NCBI GenBank assembly: GCA_034667465.1
Contig: JAXDJV010000021.1
Span: forward strand, 124,001 to 188,000
DNA from: JAOBAU01 sp034667465
GTDB lineage: Bacteria; Acidobacteriota; Thermoanaerobaculia; Gp7-AA8
Direction of reading: 5' to 3'
DNA length: 64,000 bases
How positions within the stretch are numbered: position 1 is the stretch's first letter; each line of letters opens with the position of its first letter. The position numbers and the translations under genes were made by a program. This document shows, piece after piece, positions 43,236 to 53,531 of the stretch. The notes beneath the pieces were generated by a model. It was given only the letters and a program-made list of their open reading frames with translations, did no database searches and was not told the origin of the DNA.

Positions 43236-44482
43236 CCAGGCGAACGAACCGAGATTCCGTACGGTCCGGTGCGTGATGGACTGAAATGCCGCACTCGAAC
43301 AAAATACTGGCCGACTGCCAGGTTTTGAGAGAGCAGCGACAGGTTGCCGGGCCCGCTGTCGTCGTCTTCCGCAATGAGGCGCGTTTCGCTGTTCGGACCG
43401 AACAGGCTCACGAATGTGTCGGTGGTTCCGGAAGTTTCAATGACATGCACTCCGGCACTCGCCACTCGGAACGAGTAACGGTCACGCTCACCACCTGTGC
43501 TGATGGTGCCTTGCAGCGGCGGCCCGTTGACGACCAGTTCGTCCGGCGGTTTCTCGGCCGGCCCTTCGGCTCCGTGTACGGCATTGGAGTAGACGAATTG
43601 AACCGGCGTCGGGCGCGGGCCGGGCAGCGTGAGCACCTCCCTGAACACCCGGTCGAGAGAGTTGGCCGAAATGGGCTGATCGCCGATCTCCTCCCCTCCA
43701 TTTGAGTTGAACCCGATGAAGCGGCGATCGTTCTGCCGGATTGCATCGTTCACGTCCGGATCGGTCTGCGATTCCATCAACTCGTGGTAGAGCGTGCAGA
43801 CCACGTTCTTCCAGGGAGTGCTGAAGAACGGAATGCCGTTCCGGCGGCCGGCACGAACAGCGGAGTAGACATTGGCCGAGTAGTAGAGCGTGCGGTTCTG
43901 CCCGCCACGCGAGAAATGCACCGATCCGTGGTAGCCGCCCAAACCGGCCAGGGAGGTCGAGCCACTCAGTTTCAGGACTGTATCCGGAGGGAGCACCAGG
44001 TTGAAGACCGTTCGATCAATATCCGTGGCGAGGATGAGGTTGCGATCGAAAAGGTCTATGACTTTGTTCTGTACGTCCGGCTCGTCCATTTCGTTCGGCC
44101 TGTTCTCGTCCAGAATGACCGACGGCGCGACGTCGTATGTAAGGTTCTGACCGACGAAGTACTGCTGAATCACCGTTTTGAGTTGCTCATCGCGCACGAG
44201 ACGCGTAATCGCGTCGTCAATGGATTCCACATCCCCGGCCGCGAAGTCACTCGCGCGTCCCAGGTAGATGTTCTGAAATGCCATTTTCGGGAGGACTTTG
44301 CCACCGCGAAAAATGAGATCGTCGTGCGGCGACGCGCTGACGCCGGGTGCCAGCGCCTCGCGTTCGGTCCCGTCGTCGTTGCGCCGCCTCGCCGTCCGGT
44401 AGTGACGGTATTCCGCTTCTGACCCCGGCGCGACCTGGATGCGCATCGGATACGGAAAATCTCGATCATCGAATTCCGCCAT
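43232..44482 (-). CDS. PPC-domain protein with HELMESQTDP motif
   Basis: This 416-aa protein starts at the ATG at 44482, supported by GAGGAGG about seven bases upstream; a longer frame lacks support. No signal peptide is visible (MAEFDDRDFPYPMRIQV). The central region contains NVVCTLYHELMESQTDPDVND, a zinc-peptidase-like HExxx...TDP arrangement known from several poorly characterised secreted proteins, without a clear catalytic HExxH. The last 100 residues form a bacterial pre-peptidase C-terminal (PPC) domain (DRYSFRVASAGVHVIETSG through GPYGISV). PPC domains usually occur on secreted proteins, so the missing signal is odd. Codon use is less GC-rich than in its neighbours, suggesting later acquisition. 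Confidence 0.75.
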   Translation of the reverse strand: MAEFDDRDFPYPMRIQVAPGSEAEYRHYRTARRRNDDGTEREALAPGVSASPHDDLIFRGGKVLPKMAFQNIYLGRASDFAAGDVESIDDAITRLVRDEQLKTVIQQYFVGQNLTYDVAPSVILDENRPNEMDEPDVQNKVIDLFDRNLILATDIDRTVFNLVLPPDTVLKLSGSTSLAGLGGYHGSVHFSRGGQNRTLYYSANVYSAVRAGRRNGIPFFSTPWKNVVCTLYHELMESQTDPDVNDAIRQNDRRFIGFNSNGGEEIGDQPISANSLDRVFREVLTLPGPRPTPVQFVYSNAVHGAEGPAEKPPDELVVNGPPLQGTISTGGERDRYSFRVASAGVHVIETSGTTDTFVSLFGPNSETRLIAEDDDSGPGNLSLLSQNLAVGQYFVRVRHFSPSRTGPYGISVRSPG

Positions 44483-44587
44483 GCATTCCTCCTCACGAAC
44501 GGCCGCCGGCAGCTTCCCGATCGCGTTCTCGCTTACATAAGGAGAGACGGCAGCGGGGAAAACCCTACCCCCGAGACCTCGTGCCGC

Positions 44588-44593
44588 TATACT
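44588..44593 (+). promoter_or_regulatory. Putative -10 element of ettA
   Basis: TATACT ends ten bases before the ettA ATG at 44604. It lies in the 121-base gap shared with the divergent PPC-domain gene. No clear -35 is visible. Confidence 0.5.
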
Positions 44594-44603
44594 CCCCCGC
44601 CTT

Positions 44604-46283
<1,680 letters not shown>

Positions 46284-46328
46284 CGGCGCCGATTCGGCGG
46301 GCCGCACCACCACGACAGAATTTTGGAT

Positions 46329-46352
46329 CGGGCGCTCCGGCGCCCGTCCTTT
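46329..46352 (+). terminator. Probable terminator after ettA
   Basis: Seven-base GC-rich arms (46329-46335 and 46340-46346) around a four-base loop, followed by TCCTTTC. The T-run is interrupted, so strength is uncertain. Confidence 0.5.
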
Positions 46353-46551
46353 CGTGCGTCTTAACGATCCTTCCCCTCAACACTTTAGGCATTTCGACCG
46401 AAGCGGCGCCGCGGATGCAGTTCAGTCCGACAAAACTCTGCTGTCCGGACGATGTTCGTTTAAGATGGCGCATTCGTCCAAAAGTGTGTTGGTCCCATCG
46501 TGTCGCAGCGATGATTCTTGCCCAGTTGTACCCATAAGGAGAGGAGGATCC

Positions 46552-49500
46552 ATGAAGTTGATTCGTTTCTCACTATTCGTTGCACTGATGTTCGTGGTGA
46601 CGATGGGCGCGTTCGCCCAGACGACCTCGAACCTCACCGGCACGGTCACGTCCGGCGGCTCAGGCCTTCCCGGTGTCACCGTGACCATTACCTCGCCGCA
46701 GCTGCAGGGTTCCCGCACTGCAGTCACCGGTGAAGGTGGCGCGTACAGTTTCGCGGCACTTCCGCCGGGCGCCTACACGGTCACGTTTGACCTGTCGGGC
46801 ATGAAGGCGGTCACGAAGACGCAGCAGCTGCAGCTCGGTACGACGTCCCGCGTCGACGCCGATCTGAAAGTGGCAGGCGTCAGCGAAGCGATCACCGTTA
46901 CCGCTTCGGCGCCGTCGGTTCTCGAGACGCCGCAGGTAGCGACGAACCTCACGCTCAAAGAAGTCGAGCGTCTGCCGGTCGCACGCAACCAGGTCGCCAC
47001 CGCGCTCCTCGCGCCGGGCGTCAACGACAGCACGTTCTCCGCGTCGCAGTTCCAGATCTCGGGCAGCCCCGGCTACGACAACCTCGTGCTCGTCAACGGC
47101 GTGGTCGTCTCGGAAAACATCCGCAGCCAGGCGCGTCCGCTCTACATTGAAGACGCCATCCAGGAAACGACGATCATGACCGGCGCGATCTCCGCCGAGT
47201 ACGGCCGTTTCACCGGCGGCGTCGTCAACACCATCACCAAGTCGGGCGGCAACGACTTCAGCGGCTCGCTCCGCGATTCGCTGTCGAACGCCGCGTGGGT
47301 CGCGCAGACCCCGGCGAACGAAGTGCGCCGCAAGCACGTCAATCAGATTTACGAGGGAACGCTCGGCGGCTTCGTGATGCGCGATCGTCTCTGGTTCTTC
47401 GGCGCAGGCCGCAAGGCGAAGACGAACACGCCGCTCACCACGGTGTCGATCCCTTCATCTCCGAACTCGCCGGCGTCGCCGCTGCTGAGCTACGACCAGG
47501 CGCAGGACACCAAGCGCTACGAAGCGAAGCTGACCGGTCAGATCACGCCGAAGCACACCATCATCGGTTCGTACCTGAAGATTCAGTCTCAGACGGCCGG
47601 CGATCGCTTCCAGAACGCGATCTATGACCTCGAGAGCACCAGCACCCGCACCGATCCGGAATCGCTGAAGTCACTGCATTACAACGGCATCATCACCTCG
47701 AACCTCCTGATCGAAGGCCAGTACTCGAAGCGCGATCAGGCGTTCGTCGGCAGCGGCGCGAAGTTCACCGACCTCGTCAAAGGCACGCTGCTTCTCGATC
47801 GCAACAACGGCAACGCACGTTTCAACTCGCCGACGTTCTGCGGCGTGTGCGACACCGAGACGCGCAACAACAACGAGTACCTCGTGAAGGGGAACTACTT
47901 CCTCAACACCCGCGCGCTCGGCGCCCACAACTTCGTCGTCGGTCTCGACCGCTTCGAAGAGCAGCGCTACGCGAACAACCACCAGTCGGGCAGCGACTTC
48001 CGCATCTTCGTCACGCAGGCGAAATGGTCGAACGGAGTCATCTATCCGGTCATCACGCCGTCGACTGCAACCGGTGGCGGCTCGTTCATCCGCTGGACTC
48101 CGATCTTCGTCGGCGCCAACGAGAGCAACCTCCGCACCGATTCGCTTTTCATCAACGACAAGTGGGACGTCAACAACCACCTGACTTTGAACATCGGCGC
48201 GCGTTACGACAAGAATGACGCCGTCGACGGCAGCGGCAACACCACGTCGAAAGACAGCCGCATCACCCCGCGCCTCGGCGCCTACTACGACATCAAGGGC
48301 GATGGCCGCCATCGCGTCAGCCTGTCGTACGGCCAGTACGCATCGCACATTGTCGAAGGCGTCGCGTCGGGCAACAGCTCGGCCGGCCAGCCGGCCACGA
48401 TCGACCTCGCCTACAACGGTCCGTCGATCAATGCCACGACTCTCGATACGCCGATGCCGGCCGCAATCGCAGCCGTCTTCGCGTACTTCAACTCCATCCA
48501 GGGTGGTGTCGCCAACGTCTCGAACAACCTTCGCCCGACCGGCGCCATCAGCTTCCCCGGCTTCGCCGCTACCTTCCCGAGCGCTCTTCGCAGCCCGGTC
48601 GTCGATGAGATGACCGTCGGTTACGGCGCACAGATCGGCAGCCGCGGCTTCGCCAAAGTCGATCTCATCTCGCGCAAATGGCACGACTTCTATGCCGCGC
48701 GCGTTGACTCGACCACGCCGCACATCGCTTCGGAAACGCTGCCGAACGGCACGGTCTTCAACATTCCTCTCGACGAGATCGCCATCGTCAACAGCGACGG
48801 CATCCATCGCAAGTACCAGGGCATCCAGTTCCAGGCGCGCTACAACCCGTCACGCTACCAGGCGGGCGTGAACTACACGTACGCGAAACTGAAGGGCAAC
48901 GCTGAAGTCGAGAACTCGACCAGCGGTCCGGGCGCCGTCACCGACTTCGGCCATTACTATCCGGAGTACCTCGACTACGCGAACTTCGCTCCGGAAGGCT
49001 ACCTCGCCGGCGACGTTCGTCATCGTCTTCGCGCGTGGGTCGGCGTCGATGTCCCGATGCCGCGTCTCCTCGGCACCGTGAACCTCTCGCTCCTCCACAA
49101 CTACGATTCCGGCACGCCGTACTCGGCAGTCGGCTCGATCAACGCGCGTACCGCGCCTGGTGTCGCTGCGACCCCGGCGTTCTACAAGCAGTCTTCGGCC
49201 GGCACCTACTACTTCAGCGAGCGCGGCGCGTTCCGCCTCCCGAACGTGAAGAGCACGGCTCTCGCGGTTCGCTGGGCGTATCCGATCGGCCACGCCGAGT
49301 TCTTCGCGCAGGGCGACGTGCTGAACATCTTCAACAAGCACGACATCATCCCGGTCAACGGTGGTCCCGGCGTCAATACGACGATCTTCACGTCGACGAC
49401 CGCAGGCCGCACCTACCTCCAGGCGTTCAACCCGGCCACCACGGTGCCGAAAGAATGCCCGGCGTTCTCGATCCACACGCTGCCCTCGGGACAGCAGATC

Positions 49501-49650
49501 AACGCTCCGAGCGACGCAACCGACTGCCCGGCTTCGGGCGGCTACAACTTCCAGAAGAGCAATACGTTCGGCACGCTGGTCGGTGGCGGCAGCACGGCCA
49601 ACTACCAGACTCCGCGTACGGTTCGTATGTCGTTCGGCGTTCGCTTCTGA
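46552..49650 (+). CDS. Oar-like TonB-dependent receptor with carboxypeptidase-regulatory domain
   Basis: This 1032-aa outer-membrane protein has a signal peptide ending at AFAQ (about residue 23) and an N-terminal carboxypeptidase-regulatory-like beta-sandwich (NLTGTVTSGGSGLPGVTVTI through about 105). A TonB plug follows (LPVARNQVATALLAPGVN through SAEYGRFTGGVVNTITKSGG), then a long beta-barrel ending in an aromatic strand, VRMSFGVRF. The Shine-Dalgarno AGGAGAGGAGG precedes the ATG at 46552; 66 upstream in-frame residues are excluded. Such Oar-type receptors are hallmark proteins of Acidobacteriota and often take up oligosaccharides or other large ligands. A TAAGAT hexamer at 46461 may be its -10, giving a leader of about 80 bases. 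Confidence 0.93.
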   Translation: MKLIRFSLFVALMFVVTMGAFAQTTSNLTGTVTSGGSGLPGVTVTITSPQLQGSRTAVTGEGGAYSFAALPPGAYTVTFDLSGMKAVTKTQQLQLGTTSRVDADLKVAGVSEAITVTASAPSVLETPQVATNLTLKEVERLPVARNQVATALLAPGVNDSTFSASQFQISGSPGYDNLVLVNGVVVSENIRSQARPLYIEDAIQETTIMTGAISAEYGRFTGGVVNTITKSGGNDFSGSLRDSLSNAAWVAQTPANEVRRKHVNQIYEGTLGGFVMRDRLWFFGAGRKAKTNTPLTTVSIPSSPNSPASPLLSYDQAQDTKRYEAKLTGQITPKHTIIGSYLKIQSQTAGDRFQNAIYDLESTSTRTDPESLKSLHYNGIITSNLLIEGQYSKRDQAFVGSGAKFTDLVKGTLLLDRNNGNARFNSPTFCGVCDTETRNNNEYLVKGNYFLNTRALGAHNFVVGLDRFEEQRYANNHQSGSDFRIFVTQAKWSNGVIYPVITPSTATGGGSFIRWTPIFVGANESNLRTDSLFINDKWDVNNHLTLNIGARYDKNDAVDGSGNTTSKDSRITPRLGAYYDIKGDGRHRVSLSYGQYASHIVEGVASGNSSAGQPATIDLAYNGPSINATTLDTPMPAAIAAVFAYFNSIQGGVANVSNNLRPTGAISFPGFAATFPSALRSPVVDEMTVGYGAQIGSRGFAKVDLISRKWHDFYAARVDSTTPHIASETLPNGTVFNIPLDEIAIVNSDGIHRKYQGIQFQARYNPSRYQAGVNYTYAKLKGNAEVENSTSGPGAVTDFGHYYPEYLDYANFAPEGYLAGDVRHRLRAWVGVDVPMPRLLGTVNLSLLHNYDSGTPYSAVGSINARTAPGVAATPAFYKQSSAGTYYFSERGAFRLPNVKSTALAVRWAYPIGHAEFFAQGDVLNIFNKHDIIPVNGGPGVNTTIFTSTTAGRTYLQAFNPATTVPKECPAFSIHTLPSGQQINAPSDATDCPASGGYNFQKSNTFGTLVGGGSTANYQTPRTVRMSFGVRF

Positions 49651-49673
49651 TTCAACGCTTCACGCAGCAAACG

Positions 49674-49702
49674 AAAAGCCCCGGCTTCGGCCGGGGCTTT
49701 TT
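49674..49702 (+). terminator. Rho-independent terminator
   Basis: AGCCCCGGC and GCCGGGGCT arms (49677-49685 and 49690-49698) around a TTCG loop, with A-run before and T-run after, so it is bidirectional. It separates the TonB receptor gene from the convergent TPR phosphatase-superfamily gene. Confidence 0.92.
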
Positions 49703-51783
49703 CATTTGCGCCGATCGCCGAGCGTGGCTCGCGTTTGCGCGACGAGGTCTCGCGCCGGCGGAGTCGGATTCGCACGCACCAGCCGCGCGAGCGTTGCGTC
49801 GTACTTCGCGCGATCGCCGGTGAGGTAATAAAGAAGCGCGAGCCGCGCGTACGAAATCCGGTTCGCCGGAAACGCCGCAATCTCTTTCTCGTACGCCACG
49901 ATCGCTTCGTCCGGTCGATCGCTCCTCGCCAGCGCCTCGGCGCGCAGCGCTTCGAGTCCGTAAACGTTCGCACGTCCCGCGGCGGCGACGCGCTTCGATG
50001 CTTCATCGGCCGTCTTCAGTGCGCCGCTGTAATCGCCGCGCGCGTTGAGCACTTCACCGAGCAACACAAAATCGGCGGCGGTTGCATTCGGGCGCTGCGC
50101 GAGCTCGCGCGCGAAACGTTCCGCTGCGCCGAGGTCTTTGCGCGCGAGTGCAATGCGCGCGCGAAGAGTTGTCGCGGCTTCAGGACTCGCATCCGCGGCG
50201 ACGCCGGCCACCTGCTCCGCTTCATCGACGCGGCCGGCCTGCACGTAGAGATCGCCGAGCATCAGCGCAATCTCCGGCGAGAAGACGCCGGCGGATGCGA
50301 TCGCGTTTTTGTAGGCATCGACGGCGGCGTTCACGTCGCCGAGGTCTGTGTAGAGTTGGGCGAGCCGCGTCCATGCGTCGGTGAGACGCGGATTCTTCGC
50401 GACCACTTCGCGCAGTTGCGCGATGGCAGGCGTGTATTGCCGCTGGTCGGCGAGACGAAACGCCTGCTGCATCACGTCGAGCGCCGCGAGTGAATCGCGT
50501 GGATTCGGCAGCGTGCGCGGATCGGGACGCGACGCGACATTGCCGACGTAGCCGATCGCCGCCAGCTTCGCCGCTGCTTCGGGATCGACGATCGGCGCGA
50601 CCGCGTTCGCCGCCGGATAGTGCGCCAGCTTCGCGCGAAAGTCGGCGGCGGCGCGGCGCTCGCTGTCGATGACGTTCTTCGTCTCGCGCACGTCATCGAG
50701 CGCGTAAAGTTCCGGGCGCGGCGAATCGATGTAGTGATAGCGATCGTCGATCATCGAGCGGAGATCGCTCCAGCCGAGCTGCAGATACGGATAGATCGTC
50801 TCGCCGTAAACGTCGCGCGTTTTCGGCAACGCGAGCAACGACGCCGCTGCCCTCGTTTGCGGCAGCGAGACGCCGGTCAGCGTGGCCAGCGTCGGCGCGA
50901 TGTCGACGAGCGCGGCGTTTGCCGCGATCCGTTCGCCGTGTCGTTGCGACGCCGGCAGCTTCACGATCAGCGGCACCTGAATCGCTTCGCGATAGAGGAG
51001 GATCGAGTGCTGCTGCTCGCCGTGATCGCCGAGCCCTTCACCGTGATCGGAGGTGAAGACGATGATGGCGCGATCGTAGAGCCCGCGCGATTTGAGGAAC
51101 TGCACGAAGCGGCCGAGCAGCGCATCCGCGGTGGCGATCTCGCCGTCGTACGCATTCGCGTAGCGGCTGCGGAACGGCTCCGGCGGATCGTACGGCACGT
51201 GTGGTTCGTACAAGTGCAGGAAGAGAAAGAACGGCCGCGACGCGTTCGCGCCGACCCATTCCTCCGCGCGTGCGACGGTGACGTCACCGCGACGCTGATA
51301 GTCAGCGAACGCGGAGCCCTGGCCGATGTCGATGGCGTCGTCGTACCAGTCGAACGCGCCGCGCAGTCCGGTGTCGCCGCGCAGCACGTACGACGACACG
51401 GCGGCGCCGGTCGCGTAGCCGCGCGCGTGCAGCAGCGTCGCGATCGTCGGATGTTTCGCGGCGTCGAAGCGGAAGCCGAGATTGTTGCGGACGCCGTGCT
51501 CGGTCGGCAGCAGACCGGTGAGCATCGAGAGATGCGACGGCAACGTCATCGGGCAATGACTCCACGCATTCACGAAGAGCAGCCCGTCGGAGGCAAGCGC
51601 ATCGATGTTCGGCGTCGCGACGCCGCGGTAACCGTAGGCCGGCAGATGATCGGCGCGCAGCGTGTCGACGGAGATGAGGATCACCGGCGCGCCGGTGAAC
51701 GCGGCGCCCGGCGGCGGCGTTTCATGACGCGGCGTACAGGCGAGCAGAACGAAAAGCAGAGCGGCCACACCGCGCCGGAGCAT
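49702..51783 (-). CDS. Sulfatase-like (alkaline phosphatase superfamily) lipoprotein with TPR domain
   Basis: This 693-aa protein has a lipoprotein signal peptide (lipobox LLAC at about residues 14-17). An alkaline-phosphatase-superfamily catalytic domain follows (about 30-430), then TPRs (about 480-690). The metal-site motifs are ILISVDTLRADHLPAYGY and FTSDHGEGLGDHGE. The nucleophile motif reads CPMTLPSHLSMLTG: a Thr stands where sulfatases have the formylglycine Cys/Ser, and His replaces the usual Arg. It is therefore more likely a phosphodiesterase or phosphotransferase than a sulfatase. The start at 51783 follows CAGAAT by exactly seven bases. It is flanked by two TonB receptors. Confidence 0.88.
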   Translation of the reverse strand: MLRRGVAALLFVLLACTPRHETPPPGAAFTGAPVILISVDTLRADHLPAYGYRGVATPNIDALASDGLLFVNAWSHCPMTLPSHLSMLTGLLPTEHGVRNNLGFRFDAAKHPTIATLLHARGYATGAAVSSYVLRGDTGLRGAFDWYDDAIDIGQGSAFADYQRRGDVTVARAEEWVGANASRPFFLFLHLYEPHVPYDPPEPFRSRYANAYDGEIATADALLGRFVQFLKSRGLYDRAIIVFTSDHGEGLGDHGEQQHSILLYREAIQVPLIVKLPASQRHGERIAANAALVDIAPTLATLTGVSLPQTRAAASLLALPKTRDVYGETIYPYLQLGWSDLRSMIDDRYHYIDSPRPELYALDDVRETKNVIDSERRAAADFRAKLAHYPAANAVAPIVDPEAAAKLAAIGYVGNVASRPDPRTLPNPRDSLAALDVMQQAFRLADQRQYTPAIAQLREVVAKNPRLTDAWTRLAQLYTDLGDVNAAVDAYKNAIASAGVFSPEIALMLGDLYVQAGRVDEAEQVAGVAADASPEAATTLRARIALARKDLGAAERFARELAQRPNATAADFVLLGEVLNARGDYSGALKTADEASKRVAAAGRANVYGLEALRAEALARSDRPDEAIVAYEKEIAAFPANRISYARLALLYYLTGDRAKYDATLARLVRANPTPPARDLVAQTRATLGDRRK

Positions 51784-51790
51784 GGGCCGT

Positions 51791-51796
51791 ATTCTG
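51791..51796 (-). promoter_or_regulatory. Putative extended -10 of the phosphatase-superfamily gene (leaderless)
   Basis: CAGAAT on the minus strand, preceded by TGC (extended -10), ends seven bases before the ATG at 51783. Confidence 0.5.
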
Positions 51797-51805
51797 GCAC
51801 CGGAA

Positions 51806-51811
51806 TAGAAT
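51806..51811 (+). promoter_or_regulatory. Putative -10 element of the short TonB receptor gene
   Basis: TAGAAT ends 15 bases before the ATG at 51827. It is back to back with the divergent CAGAAT element, so the two genes may be co-regulated. Confidence 0.42.
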
Positions 51812-51826
51812 CCGCCGCATAAATCG

Positions 51827-53404
51827 ATGATGACTCGACCTGCCATCGCCGCCGTGCTCTTCTCACTCGTTGCCGCCGCGATGTTCGCGCAGGCGCCAAC
51901 GTCAACCCTCGTCGGCCGTGTCACGATCGACGGCAAACCGCTGGCCGGCGTCACCATCACCGCGACCTCGCCGATCCTCCTCGGCGCGCGCACGACGACC
52001 TCCGGAGCCAGCGGCAACTACGTCCTCCTGGCTCTGCCGCCCGGCGTCTACGACGTCGAGTTCGCGCGCGAAGGGATGATCACGGTCACGCACAAAGCGA
52101 TCCTCCGTCTCGCGCAAACGAGCCGCGTCGACAACGAAATGAAGGCGAGCGACGTCGCGGAATCGGTGACGGTCACGGCGTCATCGGAGCCGCTCATGCA
52201 AACGCCGGCGATCGCGACGACGTTCGATGACGCGCTGATCGACCGCCTGCCGATGCGGCGCGGCATCGTCGATCGCGTGCAACTGGCGCCGGGCGTTCGC
52301 AGCGAAGCCCTTGTGCTCGTCGACGGCATCCGAGTGAACCGCGAAGAGCTGGAGCGCATCGCCGTCGACGAAGCGCTCGACGAGACGACGATCCTCAATG
52401 GCGGGATCTCCGCCGAGTACGACCGCTTCGACGGCGGCGTGATCGCGACGATCACGAAGTCAGGCAGCAACGAACTGCACGGCTCCGCCCGCGCCGACTT
52501 CGACGACGATCGCCGGCCGCGCAACATCTTCGAAGGAACGCTTGGCGGCCGCATCGTCGAAGACCGGCTCTGGCTCTTCGGCGCCGCGCGCGCTGCATCC
52601 GACGACCGTCGGTTCCAGGCGAAAGCGAACGAATTGATCACGCCGAATCAAACGCTCGTCGCGTCGTATCTCAACAGCGCAGACGCGCGCGATTTTCTTT
52701 CCGGCCAGTACACCGCGACGCTGCCGCATGACATCACGATCGAAGCAGTCGCAGCGCGCGATGATCACGGCAACAACACGCTCGACGCGAAAGCGCACTA
52801 CGTCATCGCAACTCACGAGCTCGTCGCCGGCTTCGACAGGCACGCGCTCTTCATCAATGATCGCTGGTCGTTCAACCCGCGCTGGTCCTTCAACCTCGGC
52901 GTCCGCCGCGACGACAACGCCGGCAGCCTCAGCCCGCGTCTCGGCGTCGTCCGCGAGCTGGGCGAAGACGGGACGCAACGCATCACGATGAGCTACGGCC
53001 GCTACGCAACGTCCAACGGAAGCGAGATCGACGAGCTCACCGCCGGCTACGGCAAGCAGCTCGGCAACGAAGGCTACGTCCGCGCCGACGCCGTTCACCG
53101 CGACGACTACGACGCGCTCCTCATCCAGGGCACGTATCGCCTCCTCGGCCATCTCACGCTCGGCGGCAACTACACGTGGTCGAGTCTCGACGAGCAGCGC
53201 AATCACGCAAACGCCTGGGCGCAATTCGACATGCCGTTCAAAGATGGAGAGCTCAACCTCGCGCTGCTCGACCAATACGACGACGAGCACAACAAAGCCG
53301 GCATCACGATCGGCTACGCCATGCCGATCCACGACATCACCACATTCGCGAAAGCCGATTGGTTCGACAGCGAAGTGAAAGTCGCCATCGGCGCCAGGTT
53401 CTAA
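51827..53404 (+). CDS. Miniature Oar-like TonB-dependent receptor
   Basis: This 525-aa protein keeps every module of the 1032-aa receptor at 46552 in shortened form. A signal peptide ends at MFAQ (about residue 22), a carboxypeptidase-regulatory domain runs from STLVGRVTIDGKPLAGVTIT to about 95, and a plug has the matching ISAEYDRFDGGVIATITKSGSNE stretch. A barrel of only about 310 residues follows, ending VKVAIGARF. Barrel landmarks shared with the large paralogue include FEGTLGGRIVEDRLWLFGA and LFINDRWS. The barrel seems to have lost roughly half its extracellular loops rather than being cut off, since the C-terminal strand remains. Two adjacent ATGs (51827, 51830) are possible starts. It diverges from the TPR phosphatase-superfamily gene. 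Confidence 0.88.
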   Translation: MMTRPAIAAVLFSLVAAAMFAQAPTSTLVGRVTIDGKPLAGVTITATSPILLGARTTTSGASGNYVLLALPPGVYDVEFAREGMITVTHKAILRLAQTSRVDNEMKASDVAESVTVTASSEPLMQTPAIATTFDDALIDRLPMRRGIVDRVQLAPGVRSEALVLVDGIRVNREELERIAVDEALDETTILNGGISAEYDRFDGGVIATITKSGSNELHGSARADFDDDRRPRNIFEGTLGGRIVEDRLWLFGAARAASDDRRFQAKANELITPNQTLVASYLNSADARDFLSGQYTATLPHDITIEAVAARDDHGNNTLDAKAHYVIATHELVAGFDRHALFINDRWSFNPRWSFNLGVRRDDNAGSLSPRLGVVRELGEDGTQRITMSYGRYATSNGSEIDELTAGYGKQLGNEGYVRADAVHRDDYDALLIQGTYRLLGHLTLGGNYTWSSLDEQRNHANAWAQFDMPFKDGELNLALLDQYDDEHNKAGITIGYAMPIHDITTFAKADWFDSEVKVAIGARF

Positions 53405-53408
53405 CCGA

Positions 53409-53511
53409 GGCCTCCGGCGGGAGGGCAAAGGCCCCGCGCAGCGAAAACGTGAGTTAGTACGAAAGGTCGACAAACCCAAACGCCGCGGGCCGTGCCCGCC
53501 CGCCGGAGGCC
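53409..53511. repeat. 103-bp element with 18-bp inverted ends
   Basis: GGCCTCCGGCGGG is found at 53409-53421 and its inverse at 53499-53511; the match extends to 18 bases with one mismatch. The 67-base interior is less GC-rich and contains no reading frame. It occupies the gap between two convergent genes and looks like a small non-autonomous mobile or REP-type element. It could also act as a bidirectional terminator in RNA. Confidence 0.6.
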
Positions 53512-53531
53512 CCCCGGTCGTTCCCTGTCGA

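Noticed and set aside
46354..46551. A 66-residue N-terminal extension of the TonB receptor
   Set aside because: A strong Shine-Dalgarno and a signal peptide begin at 46552; the upstream in-frame part has no signal or domain.
49702..51783. Straight annotation as a sulfatase
   Set aside because: The formylglycine consensus is missing (Thr in place of Cys/Ser, no following Arg), so only the superfamily is claimed.
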